NCBI GenBank assembly: GCA_021129775.1
Contig: JAJOKP010000072.1
Span: 1 to 49,742, forward strand
Source of the DNA: Clostridiales bacterium
GTDB lineage: Bacteria; Bacillota; Clostridia; Peptostreptococcales; NVVX01
Length of the DNA: 49,742 nucleotides
Direction: 5' to 3'
Shown here: piece after piece, positions 9,813 to 19,110 of the stretch
How the letters are laid out: each line of letters opens with the position of its first letter
How positions within the stretch are numbered: position 1 is the first letter of the stretch
The notes under the pieces: generated by a model
Database searches by the model: none
Told to the model about the DNA's origin: nothing
Seen by the model: only the letters and a program-made list of their open reading frames with translations
Program-made: the position numbers and the translations under genes

Positions 9813-10409
9813 ATGATGAATCAAAAATACTCAGCAAGAATGGTTAAAAGCCCTACTTTTTTCAGAGAAATGATTGAGGTTGCAGGACTGAAATTACAAG
9901 GATTAGATGGGAAAACCCTCAGAAGCAAACTGATTAATGATAACATTCTTAAAATAACACCAGCGAGGAGAAATAAAGAAATTACTTCGGCTGTGCTAGT
10001 CAGAGTAGATGCTCTTACTTACGATGAACTTGTTTTGCTTGTGCATGGTTCCTTAAGTGATAAAAGGCAAATTACGATGGTATCTATTATGAAGACCGAA
10101 AGAATAGTCAGAGAGTTTATTAATGAGGTGTATGTTGATAAAATGGGATTTGGTCATACTGAGATTGAAGAAGCGGATTTGAATATTTTTTTTAGACGTA
10201 AAGCGGAAGAAGAAGCTGTGGCAAAATGGCAAGATGTAACAGTGAAGAAATTAAAGCAGGTACTTAAGAAAATTTTAAAAGAATTGGGATTTATAAAAAT
10301 AGACGGTAAGAGAATGGAGCTTGTTCCCCCTATCCCAACACGAGAGTTGTTAGAGGCGATCGAAAGTGAGAATGTGTCAATTAAGAGAGTTTTCGAAAGG
10401 GAGAGTTAG
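9813..10409 (+). CDS. brxA: BREX protein BrxA (DUF1819)
   Basis: Small first gene of a BREX operon; YSARMVKSPTFFREMIEVAGLKLQG resembles the DUF1819 family. Confidence 0.88.
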   Translation: MMNQKYSARMVKSPTFFREMIEVAGLKLQGLDGKTLRSKLINDNILKITPARRNKEITSAVLVRVDALTYDELVLLVHGSLSDKRQITMVSIMKTERIVREFINEVYVDKMGFGHTEIEEADLNIFFRRKAEEEAVAKWQDVTVKKLKQVLKKILKELGFIKIDGKRMELVPPIPTRELLEAIESENVSIKRVFERES

Positions 10410-10411
10410 GA

Positions 10412-10987
10412 TTGAAACATATTTATGAAAGACTAGAGAAATTGCTAAATAGAATTAGAGATAAGAGTTTCCGTGAAAATAAAGGATTGGGGAATGAGGT
10501 GGGATTTCATATATTCGATTATGACCCTGAAGATGAATTGATTGTACGAGATAGAATTAAATATATTAAGAACCAAATAAAACATGAAGAATTTGAAATT
10601 CAAGAGTTTGATTTGCACAAAGTAATGTTAGAAATTCTTGATGAAAAAGGATTTCTTCCAAAAATATTAAAAACGGAAGAAAAAAAAGGGTCTGAAAAAA
10701 TAATTCCTCCAATTAGAAGAACCTTGAGATTTAACCAAAAAGATGACAAAATTGTTGCTCATATCAGAAGTAGAATTAATCAGAATGCTGTTGTGTTTTT
10801 GACTGGCATAGGCAGATCATGGCCAATAATTAGATCGCATTCCATACTAAATTCACTACATGTTGCTGTAGAGAAGGTACCAGTTATAATGTTTTTTCCA
10901 GGAACATATGATGGACAGACATTAGTGCTTTTTAACGAATTCAAGGATGATAATTACTATAGAGCATTTAAAATTATAGGGAGGTAA
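10412..10987 (+). CDS. brxB: BREX protein BrxB (DUF1788)
   Basis: GIGRSWPIIRSHSILNSLHVAVEKVPVIMFFPGTYDGQTLVLFNEF is DUF1788-like; adjacent to brxA and brxC. Confidence 0.9.
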   Translation: MKHIYERLEKLLNRIRDKSFRENKGLGNEVGFHIFDYDPEDELIVRDRIKYIKNQIKHEEFEIQEFDLHKVMLEILDEKGFLPKILKTEEKKGSEKIIPPIRRTLRFNQKDDKIVAHIRSRINQNAVVFLTGIGRSWPIIRSHSILNSLHVAVEKVPVIMFFPGTYDGQTLVLFNEFKDDNYYRAFKIIGR

Positions 10988-10993
10988 TGTGAT

Positions 10994-13900
10994 ATGAGAT
11001 TAGGAGACTTGTTTCACAGACCCATTGATCGTGACATCAAGGGGGTTATAAAAATTGGGCAAAAAGACGACGAAAATGTTATACAGGAGCTTGGAGAATA
11101 TGTTGTTACAAGAGAACTAAAAACACACATACACAAATTTTTTGCATCATACAAAAAAGGATTAGATGGTCATACCGATAAAATGGGAGTTTGGATATCT
11201 GGGTTTTTTGGATCAGGCAAGTCACATTTCTTGAAAGTATTATCATATATATTAGACAGTAAAGAAGTAAATGGTATGAAAGCTATAGAATACTTTAGAG
11301 ATAAAATAGATGATAGTATTTTACTTAGCGATATGATAAGAGCTAGTGAGATAGACTCTGATGTTATTCTTTTTAACATCGACTCTAAAGCTGATTCTGA
11401 TTCTAAATTTAACAAAGAAGCGATTGTAAAAGTATTTAATAAAGTATTTAACGATTATCTAGGTTATTGCGGAAGCATCCCTTGGTTAGCGGAACTAGAG
11501 AAAAAAATGGACCGCGATGGTGTTTATGAAGCCTTCAAAAATAAATTTGTTGAAATAAATGGTGAAGCATGGGTATCAGCTAGAAATGATTTCTTTTTTA
11601 TAGAAGATGAGTTCGTTGAGTGTTATTCATCAGTAGCTAATATAAGCGAAGATGCAGCTCGTAAATGGTTTAATAAAGCTGAAGACCACTATACAATTAG
11701 TATTGAGAAGTTTGCAAACTCAGTTAAACAGCATATAGAAGCTAAAGCAAAGCAACACCAAGTAATTTTCTTAGTGGATGAAATTGGGCAATATATAGGT
11801 GATAGTACAAGCTTAATGCTTAACTTGCAAACAGTTGCTGAAAACCTTGGAACAATGTGCGGTGGGAAAGCATGGATAATCGTTACTTCGCAGCAAGATA
11901 TTGATTCTGTAGTCAAAATAAAAGGTCCAAGTTTCTCTAAAATTCAAGGGCGTTTCGATACACATCTTAATATGTCATCTGCAAATGTTGATGAAGTTAT
12001 TAAAATGAGATTATTAAGGAAAAATGAATCTAATGGAGCTACAGATACACTAAAAATAAAATATCAGGACAATGAGTCCATTATAAAGAACCTATTAATA
12101 TTTTCGGCTAAGACACCTGAAATGAAAAAGTTTAAATCAGCAGAAGAATATGCCGAAATATATCCCTATATACCTTATCAGTTTGCACTATTGCAATCAG
12201 TTTTCAATTCAATAAGAACACATGGAGCTAGTGGTAAACATTTGGCTGAGGGGGAGAGGTCTCTACTATCTGCATTCCAAGAATCTGCAATTAGATACAA
12301 AGACAGTGAGTTAGACTTTATAATGCCTTTTTATGCTTTTTATCAAACGATTGAATCTTTTTTAGATCATGATATTAACATAGTTATGCAAAGGGCGATT
12401 GATAATGACACTTTAAATGCGTTTGATGTAAATGTGCTAAAACTGTTATTTCTTATTAAGTACCTAGGAGAAAAAATGCCTCCTAACTTAGAAAATATTT
12501 CTACGTTAATGGTTGATAGTATTAAAGTTGACAAATTGGATTTGACGAGTAAAGTCAAAGAATCTCTTGAAAGATTATATAAACAAGCATTAATTCAGAA
12601 GAACGGTGATTCGTTTATTTTCCTAACTAATGCAGAACAAGATATTAATAGTGATATCCAAAACATAACAGTCGAGTATTCTGAGGTCATCAAAAGCATT
12701 TCATCTGTTATATTTGATAGCATTTTAAATGCTGATAACAGATACGCTTATAATAAAGAGCATATTTTTACTTACAACCATAAATTTGATCATGATTTTT
12801 ATTCATCACAAAAAGGTGAGTTGACTCTGCATATAGTGTCGCCTGCGTTTAGCGGTACTGATGACGATGAGAATATGTTGAAGATGCTTTCATTACAAGA
12901 CAGTAGCGTGATTTTTAAGTTGCCTGAAGTGATGAGTTATTTTGAAGAGATGGAAATTGCTATGAAGATAGAAACTTATTTGCGCAGAAATATATCAAAA
13001 ACTAGAATACCTGAAGTAGAAAGAATAAAAATTACGAAAAGTGAAGAAATCACGACTAGGAAGGAACGTGCAGCTGATTATTTAGTCAGTTCTCTAGAAA
13101 AAGCAAAAGTATATGTTTTCGGGCGTAGAGTTGAAGTTAATGAAAAGTCTCCACTATTAAGAATTGATGATGCGTTTAAAACATTGGTTGAAGCCAAGTA
13201 CAGTAAAATTAACATTTTAAAACCTTTTGTTTCAAGTAGCGGAGCAAAAGCTAGGTATGGAGAAATTTTAAGAGAGAAAAAAATGCTTTTAGAAGATGAT
13301 AATATTTCTGGCACTGAAGCATATAACGAGGTTTTCTCATATATTGAAAATATGCATAAAATGCACCATCCATTAACAGTAAAATCAATAGTTAATAAAT
13401 ATGGTAGAGATCCTTATCACTGGAGAAGTGAAGATTTAAAAGGATTGGTACTCTATATGGTTAATTATCAAGCAATAAATTTAGCCTATGCTAGCGAATT
13501 TATAGATAAGAATGATGCAGATAAAATTGTAGACTTAATTAGTAAAGACAGCAATTTAGATAGTATAAAAATAAAATTAAAAATAAAACCAGACAGAGAG
13601 CTGTTAAAAAAAGCAAAAGAAATTATTGAGAAAGGATTTATTAATGTATATTTATCTCCAAAAGAAGCACAGCTAAAAGATGATGTAACGACGATTTTAA
13701 AGAATGAGCTAAGAGGCTACAATGCAGGTGGTGAGGAAGCAAATATTGAAGGCTATTTGAGACAATATAAAAAAGAATCTAACTATCCTTATCCAGGCAA
13801 ACAAGTTCTTTTAGTTGGCAAAGAAGTTATTGAGAGAATTCTCAACATTAAAGAGGAAGTTAATTTCTTTAAAGCGATAAAAGCTGCCGAAGATGATTTG

Positions 13901-14602
13901 TTAGATTACGCAGAAGACGTAGAAGATGTTAAAGAATTCTTTAAGAATAAGAGAAAAATATTTGACGAAGCGCTTGTTCAAATTGATAATTTTAAGCAGA
14001 GTGAAACTTATGTAACAGACACAGATGCTATCAATACAATTGAGGAAATGATAGAAATAGTATCAAGACAAAAGCCTTATAGTGAGATATATAAACTTCC
14101 AGAGCTTAGAATGAGGTTTATTAATATTTTTGTTGAGCTTCTAGAAAAAAAGAGTGAACTTGTTAAAGGCACTGTCGAAAGCAATAGAGAATCAGTTGTA
14201 AATTACCTAGAGAATTCATCTTTATCTGAAAAAGGAAAGAATGACATAAAAAATGTGATCGTAAATAAATTCAAAAAATTATTAGATGAATTAAAATCTT
14301 CCAAGCTATTTAAAGATGTGATTTTTAAGAAGGATGAAGCCAGTGTTGCAAAAGAGCTTCTAATAAAGCAAATTGACAGAAAGATTATTGAGGAAAGGCC
14401 TATTGCAAAAGAGCTTCCAAGTGGATATAAAGCAAATATCGAAGCAAAACCAAAGAAAAGAAATATAAATATCAACCTTACAAATTATTCAAAGACCTTT
14501 AAGGATATTGAGTCGAAAATCGATCTTGATGATGTAGTTAATAAGTTCAGAGAACTATTAGAAAAAGAGCTTAAAGAAGATACAGTAATTAAATTTTATT
14601 AG
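10994..14602 (+). CDS. brxC: BREX system P-loop protein BrxC
   Basis: MRLGDLFHRPIDRDIKGVIKIGQ start; Walker A ISGFFGSGKSHFLK; about 1200 aa. Confidence 0.93.
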   Translation: MRLGDLFHRPIDRDIKGVIKIGQKDDENVIQELGEYVVTRELKTHIHKFFASYKKGLDGHTDKMGVWISGFFGSGKSHFLKVLSYILDSKEVNGMKAIEYFRDKIDDSILLSDMIRASEIDSDVILFNIDSKADSDSKFNKEAIVKVFNKVFNDYLGYCGSIPWLAELEKKMDRDGVYEAFKNKFVEINGEAWVSARNDFFFIEDEFVECYSSVANISEDAARKWFNKAEDHYTISIEKFANSVKQHIEAKAKQHQVIFLVDEIGQYIGDSTSLMLNLQTVAENLGTMCGGKAWIIVTSQQDIDSVVKIKGPSFSKIQGRFDTHLNMSSANVDEVIKMRLLRKNESNGATDTLKIKYQDNESIIKNLLIFSAKTPEMKKFKSAEEYAEIYPYIPYQFALLQSVFNSIRTHGASGKHLAEGERSLLSAFQESAIRYKDSELDFIMPFYAFYQTIESFLDHDINIVMQRAIDNDTLNAFDVNVLKLLFLIKYLGEKMPPNLENISTLMVDSIKVDKLDLTSKVKESLERLYKQALIQKNGDSFIFLTNAEQDINSDIQNITVEYSEVIKSISSVIFDSILNADNRYAYNKEHIFTYNHKFDHDFYSSQKGELTLHIVSPAFSGTDDDENMLKMLSLQDSSVIFKLPEVMSYFEEMEIAMKIETYLRRNISKTRIPEVERIKITKSEEITTRKERAADYLVSSLEKAKVYVFGRRVEVNEKSPLLRIDDAFKTLVEAKYSKINILKPFVSSSGAKARYGEILREKKMLLEDDNISGTEAYNEVFSYIENMHKMHHPLTVKSIVNKYGRDPYHWRSEDLKGLVLYMVNYQAINLAYASEFIDKNDADKIVDLISKDSNLDSIKIKLKIKPDRELLKKAKEIIEKGFINVYLSPKEAQLKDDVTTILKNELRGYNAGGEEANIEGYLRQYKKESNYPYPGKQVLLVGKEVIERILNIKEEVNFFKAIKAAEDDLLDYAEDVEDVKEFFKNKRKIFDEALVQIDNFKQSETYVTDTDAINTIEEMIEIVSRQKPYSEIYKLPELRMRFINIFVELLEKKSELVKGTVESNRESVVNYLENSSLSEKGKNDIKNVIVNKFKKLLDELKSSKLFKDVIFKKDEASVAKELLIKQIDRKIIEERPIAKELPSGYKANIEAKPKKRNININLTNYSKTFKDIESKIDLDDVVNKFRELLEKELKEDTVIKFY

Positions 14603-14668
14603 AAACATAGTGGGTGAGAGAATAAAATAATAACTACTTAAACTAAACCTTTATGATTGGAGCTTGCA

Positions 14669-15562
14669 ATGAAAGATAAAATATTAAAAGCTAAAATGAA
14701 TGTCAACGGTAATGTTGTGTCTGTTATTTCTTGCGGATTAGACTAAGATGACTATATTTCAATTACTGATATTGCGAAATATAAAAATAGTGAGTTTCCA
14801 AGAGATGTGATTAAGAATTGGATGAGAAATAGAAATACCATCGAATTTTTAGGGTTGTGGGAGCAACTAAATAATGGAAGCTTTAAACAGGTCGAATTCG
14901 ACCTGTTTAGAAATGAATCGGGGGTAAATTCTTTTGTATTAACACCAAAGAAATGGACAGAAGAAACAAACGCAATCGGCTTAATATCAAAAGCGGGAAG
15001 ATATGGAGGTACTTACGCTCATAAAGATATTGCCTTTGAATTTGCTTCTTGGATATCAGCAGAATTTAAACTATATATTATAAAAGAATACCAGCGATTA
15101 AAAAGTGATGAAAATAGCAAGTTATCATTAAATTGGAATCTCAATAGAATACTTAGTAAAATTAATTATAGAATTCATACAGGTGCTATCAAAGACTACT
15201 TAATTCCAAAGGATATTTCTAAATACAAAAGGGGATTTACTTATGCTTCGGAAGCGGATCTTTTAAATGTTGCACTTTTTGGTATGACTGCAAAAGAATG
15301 GCGAGAAACTAATAAAGAAAAACAAGGTAATATAAGAGATGATGCTACAATTGAGCAGTTAATTGTACTAAGCAACTTAGAAAGCTATAATGCACAACTT
15401 ATTGGTCAAGATATAAATCAATCTGAAAGATTGACAATGCTTAATAAGATGGCACAGACTCAAATGATTTCATTACTAAAAAATAAGAGTGTTAAGCAAT
15501 TAAGCACTGAAAGTCCTACGGGTAATTTATTAATCCCAAAAGGAGATGCAAAAGATGAATAA
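14669..15562 (+). CDS. KilA-N domain protein in the BREX operon, with in-frame TAA near the N-terminus
   Basis: YISITDIAKYKNSEFPRDVIKNWMRNRNTIEFLGLWEQLNN...FVLTPKKWTEETNAIGLISKAGRYGGTYAHKDIAFEFASWISAEFKLY is KilA-N-like. ATG at 14669 is in frame but TAA at 14744-14746 interrupts; the listed ORF starts at GTG 14807. The end overlaps the pglX start. Confidence 0.75.
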
Positions 15563-18500
15563 AACAGCAATCAAAGGGTTTTCAATCCGTGCTCGCAGAA
15601 AACTTATAGAAGACATAACGCAAAAAGCATTTTTTCTAGGTGTATATAGTACGGGGAAGCATGATGAAATCGAAGAGTTTGAAGGCGGGTTTAAAGTAAA
15701 GAATACGACTAATCAAATGCTATATTCAAAAGAACTTAAATCACATAGAGATAAACTAATTTCAGAAATAAGTAAAAAGGGATTTGAACAAGTAATAGAA
15801 GAAGTTGCTTACACATGGTTTAACCGTATTATTGCTATTAGGTTCATGGAAATAAATGAATATCTTCCCATCAAAGTGCGAATTTTATCTTCAAAAACTG
15901 AAGGGAAAAAAGAGCCAGACGTACTCACAAATACTTATGATTATGTTGAAGATTTAAAGCTAGACAAAGAGAAAATTTTTGAGTTAAAAGAAGCTCATAA
16001 GGATGAGGCGTTATTCAAATATATATTTGTGAAAAAATGTAATGCTTTAGGCAAATTGATGCCACAAGTTTTCGAGAAAATAGGTGATTTTGCAGAACTC
16101 CTTTTGCCAGATCAACTATTGTCGTCGGGATCAGTTATTCGTGATTTAGTAGAATCAATCGAAGAAGAGGACTTCAAAGAAGAAGTAGAGATTATTGGTT
16201 GGATGTACCAGTACTATATTTCTGAAAAGAAGGAAGAAATTACGGATGGGCTAAAGAAAAAAAAGAAAGTAAATAAAGAAGACATTCCTGCTGCTACACA
16301 ACTTTTTACTCCAAAATGGATTGTAAAATATATGGTACAAAACTCTTTGGGAGAATTATGGATTAAAAAAACAGGTGAAATGGATTTGAAAAACAGCATG
16401 GACTATTATATTTCTCCTAGTGAGGTTCAGAATCTTTCTAAAAATATTGAAGCAAGCAATTTGTCGCCTGAGGATATAACCTTCTTAGATCCATCTATGG
16501 GGAGTGGGCATATTCTTGTGTATGCATTTGATCTTTTATATGAGATTTATTTGCATAGAGGCTATGCTGAGGAAAACATATCAAAGCTAATTCTGGAGAA
16601 AAATCTATATGGATTAGATATAGATGAACGCGCAGCCCAACTAGCATCATTTGCTCTATTAATGAAAGGAAGAAGCAAAAGCAGGAAGTTTTTTATGAAA
16701 AGCACAAAGCTAAATATTAGTGCTTTCAAAGATACTAACAAATTAGATGATAATGCTAAAATGTTTATTAGAAACAAGGTTAGCGTTAATAATTGTGATG
16801 AGTTTTTAGAAGCAATAGAGTATTTGTATACTAGGCTTGGGAACTCTCTAGAATATGGATCCATTTTAGAGATTAAAGATATAGATTTTGATATACTAGA
16901 AGATGCCTTAATTCAAATCTTAAACCTTGAGGACATTGAGCTTGTTGATTATATAAGTTTTAATTTTTTAAGAAGAACATTGCCTGATTTGATAAAACTA
17001 GCTAAAATATTGAGTAATAAGTATGATGTGGTGGTAACTAATCCCCCATACATAGGATTAAGAAAATTAAATTTGACATTGAAAAATTATGTTGAAAGTG
17101 AGTATAAAGACTTTAAGTACGATTTATTTTCAGTTTTTATTAAACGGAATTTTGAATTTTGTAAAAAAGATGGGTATTTGGGACTTATGACTCCTAATGT
17201 ATGGCAATTCATATCTTCATATGAAAAACTCAGGAATTTTATACTTACGAATACAAGAATAACAAGTCTTATTCAGCTAGAAGAAGATGGGTTCAAAGAT
17301 GCTTCGGTCTCAATCAGTACTTTTATATTGAAAAAATCGCTAAAAGATAAAAAGGCTATCTTTATTAAAATGGATGACTCTAAATTTGATGGCGCACAAG
17401 AAGATAAAATAAAAAATATACTTGACGGGAGTTTACCAGGAAGATATGAAGTATCGAAAGAAATATTCTATGGTATTCCATATAACAAAATAGCTTTCTG
17501 GGCAACTAATGATACACTAAGAACGTTCAAAGAAGGGGTACCGTTAGAGGATATTGCAAAACCAAGACAAGGCATGGCTACATCAGATAATAGTCGATTT
17601 CTTAGAAGTTGGTTTGAAATTGATTTTGAGAAAATTAGTTTTGAGTCTGATGGTGTAAGTAGTAATAATCATTGGGTTCCCTATAATAAAGGTGGGGGAT
17701 ATCGAAAATGGTTTGGTAATAATGAAACAGTAATTATTTGGAGTAATCAAGGACGTGAGGTAAAAGATTACGCACGTGAACTTTATGGAAGTTATACTAG
17801 ATCAATAAAAAATGAAGAATTCTATTTCAAATCAGGTATTACCTACTCATTTATTGGGAAAGAAATAGGTCCTAGATATACTGAAGCGGGATTTGTGTTT
17901 GATGTTGCTGGTTCATTTATATTTATTAATAACGAGAGAAAAATGAATTACGTTATGGGGCTACTTGCATCTAATTTGGCAAAATACTATATGAACATGT
18001 TAAATCCTACAATTAATATCCAGGTTGGAGATTTAAAAAAAATTCCTGTAATTATTACTAAGGATAGTGAAAAAGTAGATTTAATAAACAAAATGGCAAA
18101 TGAGAATGTAGAACTGTCAAGAAATAATTGGGATATGTATGAAGTTTCCTGGGACTTTACAAAACATCCGTTTATGTTGTTTGCTGATGAAAGTATGTTA
18201 TTTAGTAAAGTGTATGACAATTGGTTTAATCGAAACAAACATAATTTCGATTGTCTTAAGAGAAATGAAGAAAAACTGAATGAAATCTATATAAATATAT
18301 ATGGACTAGATAATGAATTGACAACTGAAGTAGATACAAGAGATATAACTATTACAATTGCCGATTTGAAAGCTGACATGAAATCTTTTATTTCATATTC
18401 ATTAGGCTGTATATTTGGTCGCTATTCATTAGATCACGAAGGTTTAATATTCGCTGGTGGGCAATTCGATTCAACGAAATACTCTAAATTCAAACCAACA

Positions 18501-19106
18501 GCAGATAACATACTGCTAATATCAGAAGAAGATTATTTTGAAAATGACATAGTCCATAGATTTATTGAATTTATAAAAGCAACTTTTAGTGAAAAAACTC
18601 TAGAAGAAAATCTTAAATATATTGCAAGTGTATTAAATCCCAAAGCTAGTGTGACTGCAAGACAGGTCATTAGAGCTTACTTTGTTAAGAATTTCTATAA
18701 AGATCATTTAAAAACATATAAAAAACGTCCTATTTATTGGATGATAGATAGTGGAAAGCAAAATGGTATTAAAGCACTATTTTATTTGCACCGCTATGAT
18801 AAATCTACTATTGCAAGATTTAGAACTGATTATCTTCATGAGATACAAAGTGCTTATGAAAACGATATAGAGTTAACGTCTGATAGTATGGATGCTAAAG
18901 ATAAGAAAAAAGTAGATGTACTTAAGAAAAAAATAATAGAAGTAACTGAGTTTGATAAAATAGTCGCACATATTGCAAATCAGCAAATAGAAATAGATCT
19001 TGATGATGGTGTTGAACATAACTATGAATTATTTCAAGGTGTAGAAGTGCCGCTAGGTGATGGACAAAAACCAGTAAAAGCTAATCTTCTTGCTAAAAGG
19101 AAGTGA
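15555..19106 (+). CDS. pglX: BREX adenine-specific DNA methyltransferase PglX
   Basis: MTase motif I FLDPSMGSGHILVYAFDLL and motif IV VVTNPPYIG; about 1180 aa. Confidence 0.94.
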   Translation: MNKTAIKGFSIRARRKLIEDITQKAFFLGVYSTGKHDEIEEFEGGFKVKNTTNQMLYSKELKSHRDKLISEISKKGFEQVIEEVAYTWFNRIIAIRFMEINEYLPIKVRILSSKTEGKKEPDVLTNTYDYVEDLKLDKEKIFELKEAHKDEALFKYIFVKKCNALGKLMPQVFEKIGDFAELLLPDQLLSSGSVIRDLVESIEEEDFKEEVEIIGWMYQYYISEKKEEITDGLKKKKKVNKEDIPAATQLFTPKWIVKYMVQNSLGELWIKKTGEMDLKNSMDYYISPSEVQNLSKNIEASNLSPEDITFLDPSMGSGHILVYAFDLLYEIYLHRGYAEENISKLILEKNLYGLDIDERAAQLASFALLMKGRSKSRKFFMKSTKLNISAFKDTNKLDDNAKMFIRNKVSVNNCDEFLEAIEYLYTRLGNSLEYGSILEIKDIDFDILEDALIQILNLEDIELVDYISFNFLRRTLPDLIKLAKILSNKYDVVVTNPPYIGLRKLNLTLKNYVESEYKDFKYDLFSVFIKRNFEFCKKDGYLGLMTPNVWQFISSYEKLRNFILTNTRITSLIQLEEDGFKDASVSISTFILKKSLKDKKAIFIKMDDSKFDGAQEDKIKNILDGSLPGRYEVSKEIFYGIPYNKIAFWATNDTLRTFKEGVPLEDIAKPRQGMATSDNSRFLRSWFEIDFEKISFESDGVSSNNHWVPYNKGGGYRKWFGNNETVIIWSNQGREVKDYARELYGSYTRSIKNEEFYFKSGITYSFIGKEIGPRYTEAGFVFDVAGSFIFINNERKMNYVMGLLASNLAKYYMNMLNPTINIQVGDLKKIPVIITKDSEKVDLINKMANENVELSRNNWDMYEVSWDFTKHPFMLFADESMLFSKVYDNWFNRNKHNFDCLKRNEEKLNEIYINIYGLDNELTTEVDTRDITITIADLKADMKSFISYSLGCIFGRYSLDHEGLIFAGGQFDSTKYSKFKPTADNILLISEEDYFENDIVHRFIEFIKATFSEKTLEENLKYIASVLNPKASVTARQVIRAYFVKNFYKDHLKTYKKRPIYWMIDSGKQNGIKALFYLHRYDKSTIARFRTDYLHEIQSAYENDIELTSDSMDAKDKKKVDVLKKKIIEVTEFDKIVAHIANQQIEIDLDDGVEHNYELFQGVEVPLGDGQKPVKANLLAKRK

Positions 19107-19110
19107 TCAA

